Source of the DNA: an uncultured Spirochaetota bacterium
Lineage (GTDB): Bacteria; Spirochaetota; Spirochaetia; Treponematales; Rectinemataceae
Direction: 5' to 3'
Length of the DNA: 64,000 nt
Assembly: GCA_903821875.1 (NCBI GenBank)
Contig: CAIJMU010000037.1
Span: 1 to 64,000 of the forward strand
Shown here: piece after piece, positions 25,660 to 34,531 of the stretch
Position numbering within the stretch: the first letter of the stretch is position 1
Layout: every line of letters starts with the position of its first letter
Made by a program: the position numbers and the translations under genes
Notes under the pieces: model-generated
What the model saw: the letters and a program-made list of their open reading frames with translations, nothing else
The model's database searches: none
What the model was told of the DNA's origin: nothing

Positions 25660-26515
25660 GCAGGCCGAAACCAGGCGCTTCGCGCGACGGCGCGCAAGCA
25701 ACCTGATGTCCTTGTTGTTCGTCGTTCTCCTCGCATCCCTATCGGTCGCGATACTCCTCGTCATCGTGGGCCACATCTTCGCGAACGGCCTCTCCTCCCT
25801 CACCCTCGACTTCTTCACCAAGATCCCCAAGCCCTACGGAGAGGACGGCGGAGGAATCGCCCAGGCGATAGTCGGCACCATCGAGATGCTGCTACTGGCA
25901 GGTCTCATGGCAATTCCAGTCGGTGTTGCTACCGCCATCTATCTTGTGGAATTCGGCTCGGGCCGCTTCGCGAAGACAGTCGGTTTCGCCATCGAACTCC
26001 TCGCCGAACTCCCTTCGATCGTTGTCGGCGTCTTCGTGTGGGCCCTTCTTGTCCGCAACGTCACCGGTTACTCCGGCATCGCCGGATCCACTGCGCTGGC
26101 CATAATCATGATTCCAATAATTGCCCGAAGTGTGGAAGAAATCCTCAAGCTCGTGCCGAACGGCCTTCGGGAAGCCGCGCTGGCACTCGGTACGCCGCGC
26201 TGGAAGGTTGTCCTCTTCGTAGTTGTGCCAACCGTACTTCCCGGCATCCTGACGGGCATCATGCTCTCCCTCGCTCGGGCTGCCGGGGAGACAGCGCCTC
26301 TCCTCCTCACATCGCTCGGCAACAACTTCTTCAATTTCAACCTGCAGAAGCCCATGGCTGCCATGCCTCTCCAGATCTACAACTACGCCGTCTCGCCCTA
26401 CGACGACTGGCACCGCAAGGCCTGGGCCTCGACCCTGGTCCTCATCGCCATCGTCGCGATCATGAGCGGAGCGGTGAAGTTCCTCACCCGAAGGTGGAAA
26501 CATGAATCCAATTAG
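25652..26515 (+). CDS. pstA: Phosphate ABC transporter permease PstA
   Basis: The second permease subunit, 287 residues. It shows [17 protein letters not shown], the coupling loop [33 protein letters not shown] and [17 protein letters not shown], all PstA hallmarks. ATG 25652 lies inside the end of pstC (8-bp overlap); GTG 25643 is a possible alternative. Its 3' end overlaps pstB by 14 bp, so the operon is translationally coupled. Confidence 0.95.
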   Translation: MHEQAETRRFARRRASNLMSLLFVVLLASLSVAILLVIVGHIFANGLSSLTLDFFTKIPKPYGEDGGGIAQAIVGTIEMLLLAGLMAIPVGVATAIYLVEFGSGRFAKTVGFAIELLAELPSIVVGVFVWALLVRNVTGYSGIAGSTALAIIMIPIIARSVEEILKLVPNGLREAALALGTPRWKVVLFVVVPTVLPGILTGIMLSLARAAGETAPLLLTSLGNNFFNFNLQKPMAAMPLQIYNYAVSPYDDWHRKAWASTLVLIAIVAIMSGAVKFLTRRWKHESN

Positions 26516-27347
26516 GTCTTTTGCGGACCTCATCCCCGATGCAGTTCCTGCTGCCGAGTCCCGTCAGGGCGCAGAGAGGAGCATCGCCATCAGGGGTCTT
26601 GCCGCCTACTACGGCAAGCACAAGGCCATCGAAGGCATCGACCTCGACATCGGTCCCGGCGTCATAACCGCGATCATCGGACCCTCGGGCTGCGGAAAAT
26701 CGACGCTGATCCGCTGCATCAACCGCATGCACGAAGTGATCGCGGGAGCCTACGCCACTGGCTCGGTCACCCTCGATGGAACCGACATCTACACCCCTGG
26801 TTCCGATCCTGTGCAGATACGCAGGCGCATCGGCATGGTCTTCCAGAAACCGAACCCCTTTCCTACCCGGACAGTCTACGAGAATGTCATCGCTGGCCTG
26901 CGCCTCAACCTTCCCAGGAAGTCAAAGGCCGATTATGACGAGGTTGTGGAGCGCTCCCTCCGTTCCGTCGCGCTCTGGGACGAGGTCAAGGACAAGTTGC
27001 ACGACGCGGGTACAGCCCTTTCCGGAGGGCAGCAGCAGCGACTCTGCATCGCGCGCGCGATCGCCATAAAACCGGAGGTGCTGCTTCTCGACGAGCCCTG
27101 CTCGGCCCTCGACCCCACCGCCACGCTCAAGATCGAAGACCTACTCTTCAGTCTGAAAATCGACTACACTATCGTCATAGTGACGCACAACATGCAGCAG
27201 GCGGCGCGGGCCTCGGACAGGACTGCCTTTCTCATGGCGGACGAGAACCACGTCGGTCATCTTGTCGAGGCCGGTCCGACCAGAGAGATATTCCTCAAGC
27301 CGAAAGATTCGCGGACGGAGGATTACATCTCCGGGCGACTCGGCTAG
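26502..27347 (+). CDS. pstB: Phosphate ABC transporter ATP-binding protein PstB
   Basis: The ATPase of the phosphate importer, 281 residues. Walker A is GPSGCGKST (60-68), the Q loop VFQKPNPFP, the signature LSGGQQQR, Walker [13 protein letters not shown] and the switch VTHNM. The first 28 residues are an extension beyond the usual start. It begins within the end of pstA. Confidence 0.97.
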   Translation: MNPIRSFADLIPDAVPAAESRQGAERSIAIRGLAAYYGKHKAIEGIDLDIGPGVITAIIGPSGCGKSTLIRCINRMHEVIAGAYATGSVTLDGTDIYTPGSDPVQIRRRIGMVFQKPNPFPTRTVYENVIAGLRLNLPRKSKADYDEVVERSLRSVALWDEVKDKLHDAGTALSGGQQQRLCIARAIAIKPEVLLLDEPCSALDPTATLKIEDLLFSLKIDYTIVIVTHNMQQAARASDRTAFLMADENHVGHLVEAGPTREIFLKPKDSRTEDYISGRLG

Positions 27348-27404
27348 CATGAGGAGCCAGGACAGCGGAACGCCGCGGCATGAGCACCTGATCCAGGGAG
27401 AAGC

Positions 27405-28067
27405 ATGATGCAGACACGGATACATTTCATGGAAGAACTCGCGCGGCTCAACCACGATATCCTCACAATGGGTATCAAGGTGGAGGAGAACCTCCGCAAG
27501 GCCCTCGAAGCCTTCAAGACCCAGGATATCGAGCTGGCAAGGGATGCCAAGGCAGGTGACGAAGTAGTCAATGCCCTCCAGCTCAAGATCCAGGACCAGG
27601 CTGCGATCCTCATCGCCACCCAGCAACCGGTGGCCCGCGACCTCCGGGAACTCGTCTCGATCTTCAAGGTTACGGACAACCTCGAACGGGCGGGCGACCA
27701 CGCTACCCATCTCGCCAAGGCAGCGATCAAGCTGGCGGGCGAACAGCCCACGCGCCAGATCAGCCGCATCGAGACAATGGTAGAGACCTGCTGTGCCATG
27801 ATACGCGGGGCAGTCGACGCATGGATCAACCATGACGTCGAGGAAGCCCGCAAGATAGCGGCCATGGACAAGGAAGTCGATTTGGAGCACAAGGCCCTTG
27901 TCCGTGATGTCCTGGAGTTCATCAAGGAGCATCCCGAGCTTGCCGACCGCGCCAGCAGGGTTCTTAACAATTCAGGGTATCTCGAGCGTGTCGGCGACCA
28001 CATGACGAACATCTGCGAGGCAGTCGTCTACATGGTCGAGGGAAGCCACGTGGAACTCAAGGACTGA
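27405..28067 (+). CDS. phoU: Phosphate signalling regulator PhoU
   Basis: PhoU links the Pst transporter to the PhoR kinase and represses the Pho response when phosphate is ample. The 220-residue all-helical protein has the two repeats with metal-binding motifs (VTDNLERAGDHATHLA and SGYLERVGDHMTNICE). ATG 27405 follows GGGAG by 4 bp; ATG 27408, one codon on, has better spacing. It lies between pstB and phoB, the usual order. Confidence 0.96.
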   Translation: MMQTRIHFMEELARLNHDILTMGIKVEENLRKALEAFKTQDIELARDAKAGDEVVNALQLKIQDQAAILIATQQPVARDLRELVSIFKVTDNLERAGDHATHLAKAAIKLAGEQPTRQISRIETMVETCCAMIRGAVDAWINHDVEEARKIAAMDKEVDLEHKALVRDVLEFIKEHPELADRASRVLNNSGYLERVGDHMTNICEAVVYMVEGSHVELKD

Positions 28068-28070
28068 GCA

Positions 28071-28769
28071 ATGGCCAAGGCCTGCATCCTTGTGATCGAA
28101 GACGATCCAGACATCCAGGAACTCATAATTGTTTCCTTTGCCCGGGAAGGATGGACAGTCCTGGCCGCAGAGGACGGGGAGAAGGGCCTGGCCCTCCTTG
28201 CTTCGTCCATGCCCGACTGCATCATCCTCGACATAATGCTTCCTGGCATGGACGGACTGGAAGTCCTGAGGAGGATCAAGGCAGATCCAGCGCGTCGCAC
28301 TATACCAATTATCATGACAACTGCCAGGGGAGAGGATTCCGACATCGTTTCCGGGCTCGAGCTCGGATCAGATGACTATGTCGTGAAACCCTTCAGCCCC
28401 CGTGTCCTGGCCGCGAGGGTGCGGGTAGCCTTGCGGCGGAAGGCCGACGCCGGCGAGGCAGTGGCTGCCAACGCCAGGACCATCATGGGCCCCCTTTCGC
28501 TCGACGCAGTCCGTCACGAGGTCCTGTACGATTCGCGCCCGGTCGATCTTTCAGCGACAGAATTCGCGATCCTCGAACTTCTGATGAGGAGTCCAGGAAG
28601 GGTCTTCACGAGAACAGGCATCATCGACGCAGTGAAAGGTCCCGATTATCCGGTTACCGACCGCTCGGTCGATGTGCAGATCCTCCAGCTGCGGAAAAAG
28701 CTCGGCAAGGGCTGCGCCTTGGTCGAAACTGTCCGGGGAGTCGGTTACAGACTCAGGGATGAAGCCTGA
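28071..28769 (+). CDS. phoB: Phosphate response regulator PhoB (OmpR family)
   Basis: A DNA-binding response regulator of 232 residues. The receiver has the acidic pair E10/D11-D12, phospho-acceptor D54 (LDIMLPGMDG), T83/A84-type switch region and K104-type lysine in VVKPFSP. The C-terminal winged helix ends DRSVDVQILQLRKKLG and VETVRGVGYRL. It starts 3 bp after phoU and its stop shares a base with the phoR start. It is the likely factor for the 11-bp-phased heptads found in three promoters here. Confidence 0.95.
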   Translation: MAKACILVIEDDPDIQELIIVSFAREGWTVLAAEDGEKGLALLASSMPDCIILDIMLPGMDGLEVLRRIKADPARRTIPIIMTTARGEDSDIVSGLELGSDDYVVKPFSPRVLAARVRVALRRKADAGEAVAANARTIMGPLSLDAVRHEVLYDSRPVDLSATEFAILELLMRSPGRVFTRTGIIDAVKGPDYPVTDRSVDVQILQLRKKLGKGCALVETVRGVGYRLRDEA

Positions 28770-30643
28770 TGGCAAGCCTGTTCAGGAAAAGCCTCCGGGC
28801 CTTCCTTCCAGCTTCCTTTGCCCTGGCCCTCATATTTGGCCTAATTGCACTAATTATTATGGATAGGCTCTACGGCGAAGTGATGGCCGATTCCCTTGGA
28901 GCGGCTGCGGCAGGTTTCGCCGCCGAGCTACCCGCTGAGGAACTGGCCTCGCTCGATGCACCAGGGCCCGCCATCGATGCCTGGGCAAGACGCCTCGACG
29001 CAGCCACAGGACTCAGGATCTCCCTCGTGCGAAAGGACGGCCGCGTGGTAGCCGACTCGCGCGCCGACCCGGCAAGCATGGAGAACCACGCCGCACGCCC
29101 CGAGATCGTAGCCGCCTTCGCGGGCAAGCAGGGTTTCGCGCGCCGACGCTCTGTCACCCTCGGCCAGGAGCTTTTCTATTCGGCTGCTCCTGTTCGCAGT
29201 TCCGACAGCTCTGGAATCATCGCCGTCCTTCGAGTTGCCGTAGATCTTCCGGCTATGGCTGTGCGCCTTGACCCCGCCCGCGAAGAACTTGTCCTTGCCG
29301 CCCTGGTGCTCGCGGGTCTGGCCGCCCTCGCCGCCTTCCTTTTTTCGCGGGGCATAGCCCGACCCCTGGCTCGACTCGCCGCAGCAGCGCGTCGCGTAGG
29401 TAGCCATGCCCCCCTTACCACTGCGACAGGCAGTTCCATCGACGACACATTCGCGGAACTCAGACGAGCATCGAACGCCAGGGGACCCTCGGAGCTGCGC
29501 CTCCTCGGTGCAGCGCTCACGGCAATGGCTACCGAGCTCGACGCCAGGGCCCGTTCCGAACTCGCAAGCTCGAGGGAAAGGTCTGCCATCCTGGAAGGCA
29601 TGTCGGAAGCCGTCTTTGCCCTCGATGCAAACCTCAGGCTCAGCCTTGCCAATCGGGCAGCCCGGGGGCTTTTTGCCATCGCCGAGGGCCAGCTCTCTGA
29701 ACGGCCCCTCCTCCTCGAGATCGCGAGATCTGTCGACCTTGTTTCCATCGCCACAGAGTGCCTGGCAGCCGGAACGGGCGTCGAGCGGGAGCTCGCCCTC
29801 TATCTGGCCGGGGGAGAACGCTGGTTCCAGGTCATCGCGACACCGCTGGGCAGCCAGATCGGGCTTGCCGGAGCAGCCCCCGGGAACGCAGGACTCGTCA
29901 TAGTCATGAATGATATTTCCCGCTTGCGCCGGCTCGAGCGCGTGCGGAAGGATTTTGTGGCCAACGTCTCCCACGAGCTTCGTACACCCATCCAGCTCAT
30001 CAAGGGGTTTGCAGAAACACTCAGGGATGGAAAACCCGGGGATGCCGAAGTGGAACGGTATCTGGGCATCATCGAACGCAACGCCGGGCGCATGGGCAAC
30101 CTCATCGAAGACCTCCTTTCCCTCGCGCGCCTCGAACAGGATGGGGAGGCGAAAGGAAGTCTCGAGCGCAGCCTGCACGGGCTCGGGGCAATCGTCGCGG
30201 AGTCCATCGAGGCTGTGGCGGGAAGCGCGGACAGGAAGGGTATCGCCATCGGCAGCGAGGTCGAGGCAGGCCTGTCAGCGCGGGTAAACGAGGGTCTCCT
30301 TGTCCAGGCCCTCGTCAACCTCCTCGACAACGCCGTGAAATACTGCCCAGCGGGGACTCGCGTGTCCGTCGAAGCGCACTCCGAGCATACGGTCGACGGG
30401 GACCAGGAATCGCGGTATATAGTACTGACAGTAAGCGACCTCGGCCCTGGCATTCCCGCCCGGCACCTGAGCCGCATCTTCGAGCGCTTCTATCGCATCG
30501 ACGGCGCGCGGAGCCGGGAGCTCGGCGGCACCGGACTCGGCCTTGCTATTGTCCGTCACATCGCCCTTGCACATGACGGAAGCATCAATGTCGAAAGCTG
30601 GGAAGGCGAAGGCACGCGGTTTACCTTGCGGCTGCCTGGGTGA
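28769..30643 (+). CDS. phoR: Phosphate sensor histidine kinase PhoR-like
   Basis: A 624-residue membrane kinase. A transmembrane helix (14-31) is followed by an extracytoplasmic domain of about 130 residues, a second helix (about 172-190), a HAMP region, a PAS-like domain (about 275-380), the HisKA box with H402 (NVSHELRTPIQLIKGF) and the ATPase domain with NLLDNAVKYC, DLGPGIP and GTGLGLAIV. The large extracytoplasmic domain is unusual against E. coli PhoR and closer to Gram-positive PhoR types. ATG shares one base with the phoB stop. Confidence 0.93.
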   Translation: MASLFRKSLRAFLPASFALALIFGLIALIIMDRLYGEVMADSLGAAAAGFAAELPAEELASLDAPGPAIDAWARRLDAATGLRISLVRKDGRVVADSRADPASMENHAARPEIVAAFAGKQGFARRRSVTLGQELFYSAAPVRSSDSSGIIAVLRVAVDLPAMAVRLDPAREELVLAALVLAGLAALAAFLFSRGIARPLARLAAAARRVGSHAPLTTATGSSIDDTFAELRRASNARGPSELRLLGAALTAMATELDARARSELASSRERSAILEGMSEAVFALDANLRLSLANRAARGLFAIAEGQLSERPLLLEIARSVDLVSIATECLAAGTGVERELALYLAGGERWFQVIATPLGSQIGLAGAAPGNAGLVIVMNDISRLRRLERVRKDFVANVSHELRTPIQLIKGFAETLRDGKPGDAEVERYLGIIERNAGRMGNLIEDLLSLARLEQDGEAKGSLERSLHGLGAIVAESIEAVAGSADRKGIAIGSEVEAGLSARVNEGLLVQALVNLLDNAVKYCPAGTRVSVEAHSEHTVDGDQESRYIVLTVSDLGPGIPARHLSRIFERFYRIDGARSRELGGTGLGLAIVRHIALAHDGSINVESWEGEGTRFTLRLPG

Positions 30644-30651
30644 GGGCAGGC

Positions 30652-30945
30652 TTATTCCGCCGGGGCAGAATTGAGGGCTGACAGCTTCCCTTGTAGCCGT
30701 TCTTCCTTTGCCCGGAGCTTCTTTTCCGCCTTTGTCTTCCGGATTGCTTCGGTGAGGGCCGACATAGCGGCTTTTCTTGTCTCGGAGGCTTCCTTGATTC
30801 TGGACTTCAGCTTGTCGAGCTCGTCGTTCGATTTGATGGCAAGGGCAAGCGCTGCCTGTGCTGGCTTGAGGTTCAATGCGGCCTCGTCGTTCTTCTTCAG
30901 CCATTTCTTGCTTTCGCCCAGTCTATCCGAAATTGACTTACCCAT
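30652..30945 (-). CDS. Small coiled-coil hypothetical protein
   Basis: A 97-residue highly charged helical protein (MGKSISDRLGESKKWLKKNDEAA at its start, cut to this length here), likely a coiled coil with many Lys, Glu and Ala. No family recognised and no signal or membrane segment. ATG 30945 follows GGAGG (30959-30955) by 9 bp. It converges on phoR with only 8 bp between stops. It may be an independent gene; no role is evident. Confidence 0.6.
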   Translation of the reverse strand: MGKSISDRLGESKKWLKKNDEAALNLKPAQAALALAIKSNDELDKLKSRIKEASETRKAAMSALTEAIRKTKAEKKLRAKEERLQGKLSALNSAPAE

Positions 30946-31145
30946 GACCTTGATCCTCCGAAGGAAGTGTAGTGTTATATTTATCGGTATACTCCGCTGA
31001 AATGCCATGCTTCGGGTTCTATTCCCCTCGTAATTAACACAATTCTCACAATGATGCCAGAAATATAGCAAAAAAGCGACCGCTATTTCTCAGGCAGCAG
31101 CCTTGGTGAGTGCTCTGCAACCTTTCATGGTCTACTAATCTGAGC

Positions 31146-31189
31146 AAAAAAGAGGGTAGCAGATGCCGCTTGGCAGCCGCCACCCTCTT
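31146..31189 (-). terminator. Rho-independent terminator of phoA
   Basis: On the minus strand AAGAGGGT (31189-31182) and ACCCTCTT (31157-31150) form an 8-bp stem, with an inner TGCC/GGCA stem, followed by a run of T (31151-31146 region). It lies 47 bp after the phoA stop. Confidence 0.85.
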
Positions 31190-31235
31190 CTTCTTTCACG
31201 CTGCACCGGGTTCTAGCTGCGGGCAGTCGGAAGTC

Positions 31236-32894
31236 CTACTTCACCAGGTCCATCGCATCCTTCGGAACATACCAGTTCTCTCCACCAGCGATTCCGGTAT
31301 AGAGGACCAGGCCTGAAAGCTTCGTCTCCTTGCCGTTGACGAGGGCGACATTCTTGTTCTGCATCAATCTGATTTCAGTTGTGCCCTTTGTCACCACGAG
31401 GACCGGATTGGCCTTTTCACTCAGGTCGGTGCGCGCGCTTGCGCCTTTCGCCGCGAAGCCCGCGACGGCAAGCTGGAACTGCCTTGCGGTCTGGGACACC
31501 AGGTCGACGCCGAGGAGTTTTTCCATGTAGCGGGCGATGTCGGTGTTCATGAGTACGCCCGTGGGCCGGAGCGAGGCTGTGGGAGAGTAGACATAGAGGA
31601 CTAGGTCTTCCCCTGTATGTCCTCCCGTGGTAAAGCCGATCCTTGCGGCAGCAGCCAACTTGGGACTGAGCACTGCCGTACAGAGGACGCGGAGCTCGCC
31701 CTGGTCCTTGGCAGCCTTGATCCTGGCGATTTCTTCGTCGCTCACCGTCACGCCATAGTACTGGCTGGCTACCTCTGCGATGTTGCTTCGATCGGCGTTG
31801 ATAAGATCCGCCACGCCCTGGGCTGTCCTGGTGGCCTTCCTGATCGGATCGACGACGGTCTTCAGCGGAAGGGTGTCATAGCCCGAGGTCGTCGCAGTGT
31901 TTCCGATGGAAATGCCCGAGTTTCCATGATCGGTGGCAATTATGACTACTGTATTCTTGTCCTTCTTCGCGAAGTCGAGGGCGACAGCCACGGCCTTGTC
32001 GAAGGCATTGATGTCCCCGACAATGCCGGCTGTGTCGTTGGCGTGGGCAGCCCAGTCGATGAGGGAGCCTTCGACCATCAGCACGAATCCCTTCTTGTTG
32101 GCCGACAGGGTAGACACAGCTTTATCTGTCATCTCGGCGAGGCTCGGAACCCTGGCAGCGTCGCGGTCCAGATCGTAGCCCAGGTCAATGGGGGCAAAGG
32201 CGCCCCAGAGCCTGGCGGCCTTGCTGGCCTTCATTCCGGCGACATCCTGGACGAAGTCGTAGTTGGCCTTGATGACGGAGACCAGGTCTTCCTTGTCCTT
32301 GCGGGCCGTCGGAGCAAAATACTGGTAGCCGCCGCCGAGGACGACGTCAAAGCCTGCATAGACTTCCTGCTCGCCGATATTGTCATAATTCTTGCGGCTT
32401 GGATCGTGGGCGGCGAAGTCTGCGGGAGTAGCGTGCTGGATCTCGCAGGTCACCACCAGGCCCGTGGCGCGGCCCTGGAGCCTGGCCGCTTCCATGATGT
32501 TGGCCGCCGGGGACAGGTTGTTCACCCCGTTCGGCTTCGGCTGGTTGAGGCCGGGCATGTTTGAGGCGTCAGGATAGACACCGATATTTCCTGTTTGCGC
32601 ATCGATGCCACAGGCATAGGCCGTTCCTGCCGGTGCCGAATCGTTGATGATCGCATCGGTGGGGTAGCTCCGCACAAGGCCGCAGGCCAGTTCGTCAAAA
32701 GACAGGGGCTGGACACCTCCGTTCACCCAACGGGTGAGGGTGGTTCCGCCAACGCTCATGCCGTCCGGAATCATGATGATGACATTCTTGACACCCTTCT
32801 CAGCGGGAATCTGGACCTGGGCGAAGGCAAGGGCTGGCAGAAGCAGGACAGCCAGGACCAGGGCTAGCGCTCGCAGGCTACGTGACAGATGCAT
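31236..32894 (-). CDS. phoA: Secreted alkaline phosphatase PhoA
   Basis: Releases phosphate from organic esters outside the cytoplasm. After a signal peptide (ALALVLAVLLLPALAFA, cleavage near residue 25) the enzyme has metal ligand D44 (IPDGMS), the nucleophile in D85-S86-A87, VEGSLIDWAAHAND, ATDHGNSG and TTGGHTGED, the core residues of the alkaline phosphatase family. 552 residues, longer than E. coli PhoA at the C terminus. ATG 32894 follows GGAGG by 6 bp. Its promoter has a four-repeat Pho box and no -35. Confidence 0.95.
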   Translation of the reverse strand: MHLSRSLRALALVLAVLLLPALAFAQVQIPAEKGVKNVIIMIPDGMSVGGTTLTRWVNGGVQPLSFDELACGLVRSYPTDAIINDSAPAGTAYACGIDAQTGNIGVYPDASNMPGLNQPKPNGVNNLSPAANIMEAARLQGRATGLVVTCEIQHATPADFAAHDPSRKNYDNIGEQEVYAGFDVVLGGGYQYFAPTARKDKEDLVSVIKANYDFVQDVAGMKASKAARLWGAFAPIDLGYDLDRDAARVPSLAEMTDKAVSTLSANKKGFVLMVEGSLIDWAAHANDTAGIVGDINAFDKAVAVALDFAKKDKNTVVIIATDHGNSGISIGNTATTSGYDTLPLKTVVDPIRKATRTAQGVADLINADRSNIAEVASQYYGVTVSDEEIARIKAAKDQGELRVLCTAVLSPKLAAAARIGFTTGGHTGEDLVLYVYSPTASLRPTGVLMNTDIARYMEKLLGVDLVSQTARQFQLAVAGFAAKGASARTDLSEKANPVLVVTKGTTEIRLMQNKNVALVNGKETKLSGLVLYTGIAGGENWYVPKDAMDLVK

Positions 32895-32966
32895 CGAGTA
32901 CCTCCAGGGGAATGATGATAGGGTCTTCCTCCAATCCAGCATCGGTTCGGAGAGTCCCTTGCCGCG

Positions 32967-33022
32967 AGCCTAGCCGCCCCAGGTTCGGAAAACGCGAGGA
33001 TGGCGTTAATAAGCTGTCATTT
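32967..33022 (-). promoter_or_regulatory. Pho box and promoter of phoA
   Basis: On the minus strand four heptads in exact 11-bp phase: AAATGAC (33022-33016), TATTAAC (33011-33005), TCCTCGC (33000-32994) and TCCGAAC (32989-32983). After exactly 10 bp comes TAGGCT (32972-32967) as -10. No -35. The predicted start is near 32960, giving a leader of about 66 nt. Confidence 0.75.
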
Positions 33023-33069
33023 GGGGAACGATGAGCGCATCACGGTCGAAGTGATGGTGGAGGCACATA

Positions 33070-33098
33070 GGAAGGGGAGGCTCGCAGCCTCCCCTTCC
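33070..33098. terminator. Strong symmetrical hairpin after the phospholipase gene
   Basis: A perfect 13-bp stem, GGAAGGGGAGGCT (33070-33082) with its complement at 33086-33098 and a 3-nt loop. It begins 22 bp beyond the stop of the gene at 33121 and just upstream of the phoA Pho box. Neither side has a T run, so it may end or protect the transcript. Confidence 0.55.
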
Positions 33099-33120
33099 GC
33101 ATTGAAATATCTAGTTATGA

Positions 33121-34482
33121 CTATTTTGTACCCGAGGATGCAGCATCGGCGAAAGAGGCCATGAAACCCCGGGCCCCTGCGCCGGTGGCGGCCAGGCTCT
33201 TCGCGAGGACGGCCTCGAAGGCCTGCGCCTTCATCGAATCGACGGCGAGCAGTTCAGCGTGAGGATCGTATGCATACCCAGTATCGGCCTGCCACTTGCC
33301 GAAATCGAAGGAGGGGTCGCTCACATAGTTCGCTGGAAATGCCGCAACGATGGCCTTGTCCGTCTCGATGCCCCGGGCCCGCGATGCCTTGCCCAGTATG
33401 GCCAGGGCCCAGGCCTTGCCGGAATGCTCGAGGGGAGCGACAGGATAGGAGAGGGCTCCGGGCTTGAGAGCGGCGTAGAGCTGGGAAGCCCGATGATCGC
33501 CGGCCCAGGCGAGGAAGGCTGCACCCTGGTAATCCTCGAGGATGCTGTGACGGTTCGACAGGAGGGTAACGGCTGCATCCTTGTCGGCCTTCGATCCAAG
33601 CCCGTTCAGCAGTATGAGGCCGAAGGTGTCCTTGGAGGGCATGACCGTGGCGTGATAGGGCATGGTGATATCCTGCACGTAGTGAAGGGCCCAGCCCGCA
33701 AAGCGCCAGCCCCAGTATTCGTGGCCAGAAGCGAAGGCCGCCCTCGAAAGGGCCGAGTACAGGTCGAGACGATAGCCGACATTGCTCTCCGTCGTGAACT
33801 TCGCAAGCATGTGGATGATTCCGTCTTCGTTGTCGAAGGACATGTGGAAGGGCGCCTGGCTGCCATAGAAGAGAGCCGGGTTGCCGAAGGGCTGAACGCC
33901 GAAACCATAGGCCTTCCCATAATCAGTGTTGTTATCTTCATACAGCCCGATATCCATTCCGTAGTCGGGCTCTTCGGCGGCGGTCTCGACTACCTTGAGC
34001 GCCTCTACCTCCTCGCCGGTTTCGAGGGCCCTGAGGGGGGAATTGGGGACCTTCAGTTCCTTGAAGATCGAAGCATTGGATGCAAGTTCGGACCGCTCGC
34101 TGGCCTCATTGACCGGAACCTGAAGGAAGTCAGCAAAAGGCATGCCGGGATTGACCCGGGTTGCCCCGACAAAGGAGGCTCGCAGCGCCTCGCCCTCGGC
34201 GGCTGGATTGAAGGCAAGCGCTGCGGGTAGGGCTTTGTAGCCTTTGTAATCCACCTTTGCCTTCGCCTCGGCGGCGGTCAAAGCCGTCGCAATCTCCGCC
34301 TTGGCAGAGGACAGGAAGTCATCCAGCGGCTCTACGATGACCATTCTCGTGCCCCAGCCCTCGTCGGCCAGGGAAATCGCCGAGAGAAGTGCGTGGTTGC
34401 TCCAGGCGAAGGTCGCGGAAGGCGCTGCCAGCGCGAGAACGAGAATCAGGAATGAGACAGGCATCTTGTTTCGTGCGGGCAT
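33121..34482 (-). CDS. Secreted zinc-dependent phospholipase C / S1-P1 nuclease-fold enzyme
   Basis: The 453-residue protein has a signal peptide (FLILVLALAAPSATFA) whose predicted cleavage leaves Trp at the mature N terminus (WSNHALLS). An N-terminal Trp that binds zinc is the hallmark of bacterial zinc phospholipase C and of S1/P1 nucleases. The core motif HYVQDITMPYH (HxxxDxxxPxH) is present, as is a later E-H rich helix. It could release phosphate or diacylglycerol from phospholipid, or degrade nucleic acid. ATG 34482 follows GGAGG by about 5 bp. It is downstream of the thioesterase gene and lies next to phoA, so a phosphate-scavenging role is inferred. Confidence 0.75.
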   Translation of the reverse strand: MPARNKMPVSFLILVLALAAPSATFAWSNHALLSAISLADEGWGTRMVIVEPLDDFLSSAKAEIATALTAAEAKAKVDYKGYKALPAALAFNPAAEGEALRASFVGATRVNPGMPFADFLQVPVNEASERSELASNASIFKELKVPNSPLRALETGEEVEALKVVETAAEEPDYGMDIGLYEDNNTDYGKAYGFGVQPFGNPALFYGSQAPFHMSFDNEDGIIHMLAKFTTESNVGYRLDLYSALSRAAFASGHEYWGWRFAGWALHYVQDITMPYHATVMPSKDTFGLILLNGLGSKADKDAAVTLLSNRHSILEDYQGAAFLAWAGDHRASQLYAALKPGALSYPVAPLEHSGKAWALAILGKASRARGIETDKAIVAAFPANYVSDPSFDFGKWQADTGYAYDPHAELLAVDSMKAQAFEAVLAKSLAATGAGARGFMASFADAASSGTK

Positions 34483-34511
34483 GGTTCCTCCTAGCCCAGG
34501 TTCATCAATAA

Positions 34512-34531
34512 GGCGCGTCAGACGACGCGCC
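34512..34531 (-). terminator. GC hairpin at the end of the thioesterase gene
   Basis: GGCGCGTC (34512-34519) and GACGCGCC (34524-34531) form an 8-bp stem with a 4-nt loop that spans the thioesterase stop codon. On the minus strand it is followed by TTATTGATG. It may attenuate transcription into the phospholipase gene, whose own start is 30 bp on. Confidence 0.5.

Noticed and set aside
28840-28862. Short AT-rich islands (AATTAT-like) scattered through GC-rich genes, as a possible repeated signal
   Set aside because: By rough expectation AATT occurs often enough by chance, and several islands encode hydrophobic membrane segments rich in Ile and Asn codons.
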